This document shows, piece by piece, positions 59,290 through 64,000 of a stretch of DNA of 64,000 nucleotides; position 1 is the first letter of the stretch, and each line of letters begins with the position of its first letter. Position numbers and translations under genes: made by a program. The stretch is from Cannabis sativa (lineage: Eukaryota; Streptophyta; Magnoliopsida; Rosales; Cannabaceae), in NCBI RefSeq assembly GCF_029168945.1, contig NC_083604.1, positions 31,677,686-31,741,685 on the forward strand, in the 5' to 3' direction. The notes beneath the pieces were generated by a model. That model saw only the letters and a list, made by a program, of their open reading frames with translations. It did no database searches and was not told where the DNA came from.

Positions 59290-60180
59290 TATTAGGACAT
59301 TCGATCTCCATTGTTGGTTTTACATAACTTTTGTTTTAGTGAGTAATCCTCCCTAATGGATGAACGTTCATTAGCAAGTTAGCACCGTTTGATCTCGAAA
59401 GATAAGTATATTTGTAAGTGTTTTATATGGTATAGATCACCCTAATAGTGGCGACTGTATTTGACTTACAAAATATGAAACAATGGTGGAATCTCATAAG
59501 ATAGAATAGCCTTGACTCTCGCCTAAATAGGACAACGCTGCATCCAATCTTGATCGAATAAAGGTTGCTAGAATGTTTATCATTTTAGATGAGCTGAAAA
59601 CTCTATTCATTGGATGGTATCACTGACTCTCGCCTGACACTAATATCAGTTTGTTGAAGACCTTGGAAATTATTTAGGATTGTATGTTTTAGTATTTTCA
59701 CTTGTCATTCCTACTTGCTATATGTTTAATAATTTCTCAATTGTGTATGAATTTATATTGAACCATGTTATTTTCTGTTATTAAATTGTAGTTTAATTTC
59801 GAATCTTCATTGTTGGTCTAACTTGGTTTGTTTTTCTAATGAGATATATCCCTAATGGATTTTCACCATTAGACAAACATAATAGTGTTAGATCTCGAAA
59901 GATAAATATTGTATACGCAACATCTAGCTGTTCATCAATTGATGACACCAGACTAGTATTTTATAATATGAAATAAGAAGATTGTATCAATAAGATTACT
60001 TTGACTCTCGCTAATCGGAGCATCGTTATATTCTTATTTAAAACAAAATTATCCTAATTCCTCTTAGCTTATTCATTTCGAATTAGCTCAATGACATATT
60101 ATTGGATGAATGGTCTATAAATCATATAAAGTCATTCTATATTTTCTCTTAAGAAATTAAATGACAAATATGATTATATT
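59290..60180 (+). repeat. Leader modules 1 and 2 of element D
   Basis: Module 1 (59290-59660) has GACTCTCGCC at about 59515 and 59631. Module 2 (59790-60180) has GACTCTCGCTAATCGG at about 60003. Both contain CATTGTTGG and GATCTCGAAAGATAA in the same order. There is no gag frame between leader and pol. Confidence 0.7.
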
Positions 60181-60199
60181 CCCGTAATTCTATCCCGAA

Positions 60200-61535
60200 A
60201 TGATATAAATCCTCAATCTTAGAAATCTCCTACTTGTATGGGCAAATCAAATTAGAGTTAAATTAGTAGTTGTGGTCCAAGAAAGAATTACTCATCATAC
60301 AGTTACACTTTCACAAGTGTTTAATAACCATTTTCTATCAATGGATTCAAACTGTATGAGTTGAGTATTCTGGTACCAGAATCCACTTGCACTATTCTAA
60401 GAACTCTTTGATGTAGCTAAATCAAGTCATCAAGTGACACAACAAAATAAATCTAAGGCTTTTGTATCTTGTTCATAGTGGTTTTGACAAGATCAATCTC
60501 TGCAAAGAGTTAATATGCCTATATCCACTAAAAGTAAGTTCATCTCATTCACAGATTGATGTACATTCAGGGGTGGATATGAGTTTTTGTTGTATTCTTA
60601 AAACGATCACTCTAGATTTTACCTTATGCAAAAGAAATTTAAAATGTTTGAAAAAATTCTTGAATTTCTAGCAATGGTGAAAAACTATCAAGGTAAGTGG
60701 TTAAAGATCTTGCAAACTGATAGGGGTGGAGAAATAGTTAGTTGATATTGGAGTTCAAAGATCATTAATTTGTTTTTTGAATTATATCCAAACTTACCTC
60801 CCCAGAAATTCGATTTGCATATAGATAATTAGTTACTAGTCGTTGCCTAAATCCTTCTATGGTAATATAATTTCAGAATGATGCAATTGTTGTATACTTA
60901 ATGTAAATCATTACTAGATTCATGGATGACCTAATCAAAATCTTAAGAAATGCTAGAACTGCTAACCTTGGTTTGCATGTTTGTTAGCTATTCTAAGTGA
61001 TTAGGGGTGGACCATCCCATAGTCATTAGATAAGAAAGTATTTGTTGAAACAAATACTACTTTTCTAAGAAAATGACTAAGTCTGAAAATAAAGTAGCAA
61101 ATAAAGGAGATATTTTTTTCTTGATTCCAAAAGTGTTCTATCATCTTATTTGACATATGATGATTCCACTGCCTCTGTTGTCTTGACACAACCGAAGAGG
61201 TCAATACCATTTAGTTATCTTCGACATAATTCACGGTACCTTGTCGTAGTGGGAGAGTTTCTAGGAATTGACCTTCTTATGACTTGGAAGACACTAGTGA
61301 TTAAAATCCATTGTGAGTTTAAACAAGTAATGTATTGTCAAGATAAGAAACTAAGAAGAAAGCCAAGAGAACTATAGTTTAATCCATTCAAATGGAGTAA
61401 CCTAATGTTTTCTATTACAATGACATAAAAGGAAATTTTCGTTAATAAGTCTATTCAATGGATTTAACAAAACTTTCTGTTCCTAGTATTATAGGTTTAA
61501 GTTTATCTAAACCTATGGCTTTGTGGTATACTTGG
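60200..61535 (+). pseudogene. pol: Degenerate copia pol of element D
   Basis: Collinear with 28990-30415 of element A, including KILQTDRGGE at 60703-60732. Frame broken throughout. Cut by element E before the RNase H end. Confidence 0.72.
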
Positions 61536-63417
61536 TGTTGGGTTTTATGCCCTAAATAAAACTCTGTTTCAATGTAATCCAAATTATTCAATATCAATAA
61601 AGTAACAGAAGTATTTTTTCATTCATTTGTGTATGTTTTTGTTCACTTAATCAATTGTTTGTCTATTTGATTTATAAATTCATCCAAACCCCTTTTCACA
61701 TACTTGATCATGTTTATTGTGTTGTCAACACAGTGGAAAGTAAACATGACTATGTGAATAAAGTATTCCTAGATTTATCAGAACACTGGGTTTTACTGAT
61801 ATGACAATCTAAAACAGAGTTTACTTGCATTTGGAGAAATGTTATGTTCTTTCCAGAACATAGGTTAAAGTAAAGCTCAGGTTGGATGCATGGAGTATGC
61901 ATTGGAATGGACCGATATTGAACTTTGAATTAGATTTTTGAAACTTACCGTAAATATCTATTCAATTCAATATCATAAGTTGATCCTAGATCACATGATC
62001 GAAATCCTGGTATGGTTAGGCTCAATTTCAAGAGTATTATTCGTGTTCTTTGATTTGTTAGTTAAGCCTAATTTTTAGTCAGGGCAATACATAAATTTTG
62101 GGAACACAGCAGTGCGATTCAGTGGGAGCACTAACATAAAGATGCAATCTATAGCTTCTATCTGGCGAATAGTAAGCAAAGGGTGATTTCCTTCGAGCTT
62201 AACCAAACGAGATAAATGATTGAGTACTCATTTCACTTAGTTGAAATATCATTTATACAGGGCTAAGTGTTTTAAGGATAAAATACATTGTAGGGTGTTA
62301 CGGTAATTTAGTCCCCTTACAGTGTAAATCATCCATATAGAGGATCATTGATCACATTAGGATTATAACAATGGATAACTAATGATGTGTCTATATGGTG
62401 GAACATATAGAGCATTCTATATACTGAGAGTGCAATTCTGAGTTCTATGTGTGGATTCATCGAAGAATTAATAAGTCAGTGAATTTAAGTGGTAAATTCT
62501 AGATCTGCTTATTGGAAGCTTGGATATATAGACCCATGGTCCCCTCACTAGTTGAGATAATATTACTTGTAAGACTCATTTAATTGATTTTAATTAATCA
62601 ATTAAAAATTCTCAAGATAGACTTGTCTATTTGAGAATTTATCACTTATTAAGGGCAAAACAGTAAATAGAGATTTTGAAGGGCATATTTATTAATTAGG
62701 AAACTTTAATTAGTTTCATTATTAATAAAATAAATGACAATATATTATTTGATAATTAATTTTAATTATTAAATAATTAGAATTGACATTTATGTGGTTG
62801 AACAAAGGAATTGGCAGTTTTTGATAAAACAGGAAACTATCAGTGTAGGAAAAGGAAAGTTGGAAAAGTGGCAAGCCTTGTTTCCACAATGCCTAGGCCA
62901 GCCACTTAAGCTTCCTTTTCTCTTTGATTTTTTTTCAATTCTAAATGTCAATCATAGCCCTGGGTGGTCTTCTATAAATAGAAGGCAAAGGCTTCAGAGT
63001 TGAACACAAGTGTGCAACTTTTTCACAACATTATTCTGACAGAATTTTCTCTCTGAAAATTCTCTCTGAGCCGCCACCCTCTCTCTCTCTATTCCTTCAT
63101 TGTTTCGAAATCTATAAGTGCTAGAGTAGTGCTCACACACATCAAGTAATACCTCAATCATAGTGAGGAAGGCTGTGTAGAATTCAGAAACAACAAAGAA
63201 GGACTATCGGGCTCAGATCTTGATTATACTCTGCTACAGAAAGGAATGAAGGGTTAGAGATCTGAGTGGGAGGAGACATATATTCCGCTGCACCCAATGT
63301 AAGATTTCTGATACTCTTATGTGTTTAATTTTCTATCGTTTTAGAAGTTCATATTTGGGTTGTTAAATCAACATACCTGTGAGTAGATCTAAGTTCCTGG
63401 TAAAATAACTTCCAACA
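61536..63417 (+). repeat. 5' LTR of element E (1882 bp)
   Basis: TGTTGGGTTTTATGCCC to CTTCCAACA. TATA box CTATAAATAG at 62972-62981. Confidence 0.92.
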
Positions 63418-63419
63418 AC

Positions 63420-63436
63420 TGGCACCAGAGCCATGG
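63420..63436 (+). other. Variant primer binding site of element E
   Basis: TGGCACCAGAGCCATGG directly after the LTR. Confidence 0.75.
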
Positions 63437-63689
63437 TAATTGATTTGCTTGCAAGAAATTTGGACTTAAAACGATTTGCTTGTTTTTTGGATGGTATCAT
63501 GTTGCTTTGAGTGTCATATTGATGTTTGATTGTTGTTTGTGAATTCTGGGAAAAATAGTTACTTTTCTGTCTCTGTAATTATTTTTGTTGGATAGTTTGG
63601 AAAATTCTAAGCAATTTACTTTTTTACAGAACTCGATTTCGATTTAATTTGAATTAGTTATGAATTTTTGAAAATTGGAAAAATCGAGA

Positions 63690-63815
63690 TGATGAACCTC
63701 ATCACACGCGCACGGAATGGCTGCATGCAGCCTCCCTGCGCCGTGTGAGCTCAGCCATTCCCCCTAGAACGCGCGCGGATGTGCATGCATGGCATGCCAT
63801 CCGTACAGTTCATCC
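63690..63815 (+). other. GC-rich structured leader island of element E
   Basis: A 10-bp stem GGAATGGCTG (63714-63723) / CAGCCATTCC (63752-63761), a CGCGCGCGG run (about 63770), and a 28-base hairpin (63776-63803) matching 25381-25408 of element A with compensated changes. The AT-rich leader follows to the window end, without genes. Confidence 0.6.
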
Positions 63816-64000
63816 AATTTTTCAATTTTTTCGATTTTTCATGCTATTTCATGGAATTAAATTTCGATTTTTTGTGTAGTTTTGTATGTTGATTTTTGTT
63901 TTTCAAATTTCAAATCTAATTATCAGAAATAAATTAATTTTAACTTTTTAAAATTAATTTTAGATATTAGTGTAATTTGATTTTGAAAAATAGGAAAATT

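Larger units (their letters stand above)
54268..61535 (+). mobile_element. Copia element D, gag-less, interrupted by element E
   Basis: Plus-strand: 5' LTR (54268-56116), variant PBS, leader with GC island, two leader modules, degenerate pol. At 61535, in the sequence equivalent to 30415 of element A, the LTR of E begins. The rest of D lies outside the window. Same architecture as A. Confidence 0.87.
61536..64000 (+). mobile_element. Copia element E, 5' end
   Basis: 5' LTR, PBS and start of leader; continues past the window. Inserted in D's pol; flanking bases on the left are CTTGG. Being inside D, it is younger than D. Confidence 0.88.

Overview
The window is plant nuclear heterochromatin made almost entirely of nested transposable elements. 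Evidence: initiator-Met-type primer binding sites, Ty1/copia and Ty3/gypsy coding motifs, a CACTA-type terminus, plant-style TATA boxes in LTRs, and very AT-rich spacers. The additional-ORF and Tat-lineage sequences suggest a eudicot; I cannot name the species. I see no intact single-copy host gene, rRNA, tRNA or CRISPR array. The only host-gene-like pieces are two short fragments inside the CACTA-like element.

One copia family dominates, with LTRs of about 1.85-1.9 kb beginning TGTTGG and ending AACA. Nine complete or partial LTRs are visible: 1-1125, 7544-9448, 22138-23162, 23163-25031, 31253-31586, 37083-38960, 45214-46774, 54268-56116 and 61536-63417. Members have a leader of about 3.5 kb between PBS and gag. 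In order it holds a GC-rich hairpin island, long AT-rich DNA, a conserved stem-forming block and repeated GACTCTCGCC modules. Element 1 (minus, 1-9448) keeps a gag ORF but only a pol remnant. Elements A (23163-31586) and D (54268-61535) have no gag; a diverged second copy of the leader module sits where gag should be, so they look like non-autonomous derivatives.

Layout: element 1 (1-9448) lies inside the leader of an older minus-strand copia, element F (9449-23162). F is also split by a plus-strand chromovirus-like gypsy element (12450-21776, TSD AGCAG on both sides), and its 5' LTR is cut by element A. A's 3' LTR is truncated and joined to a CACTA-like transposon remnant (31602-36368) carrying an aldo/keto reductase exon and an RNase H fragment. 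Next come a copia tail G (36369-38960), a minus-strand Tat-lineage gypsy fragment T1 (38961-44207), a short plus-strand gypsy tail and additional-ORF remnant (44208-45213), a truncated copia LTR (45214-46774), and a second minus-strand Tat-lineage element T2 (46775-54267). T2 has integrase and two RNase H domains on the minus strand and a degenerate additional ORF on the plus strand. D is inserted in T2, and copia element E (61536 onward) is inserted in D.

The most interesting signals are: (i) a leader hairpin in A and E whose only differences are in the loop or are compensated base pairs, among GCGCGC palindromes, suggesting a packaging or dimerisation RNA element; (ii) a strong CAG-to-CGG signature in the gypsy element that hits conserved glutamines and the PBS; (iii) an antisense additional ORF with its own TATA box and possible leader intron; (iv) gag-less copia derivatives sharing one architecture; (v) transposon capture of an aldo/keto reductase exon.
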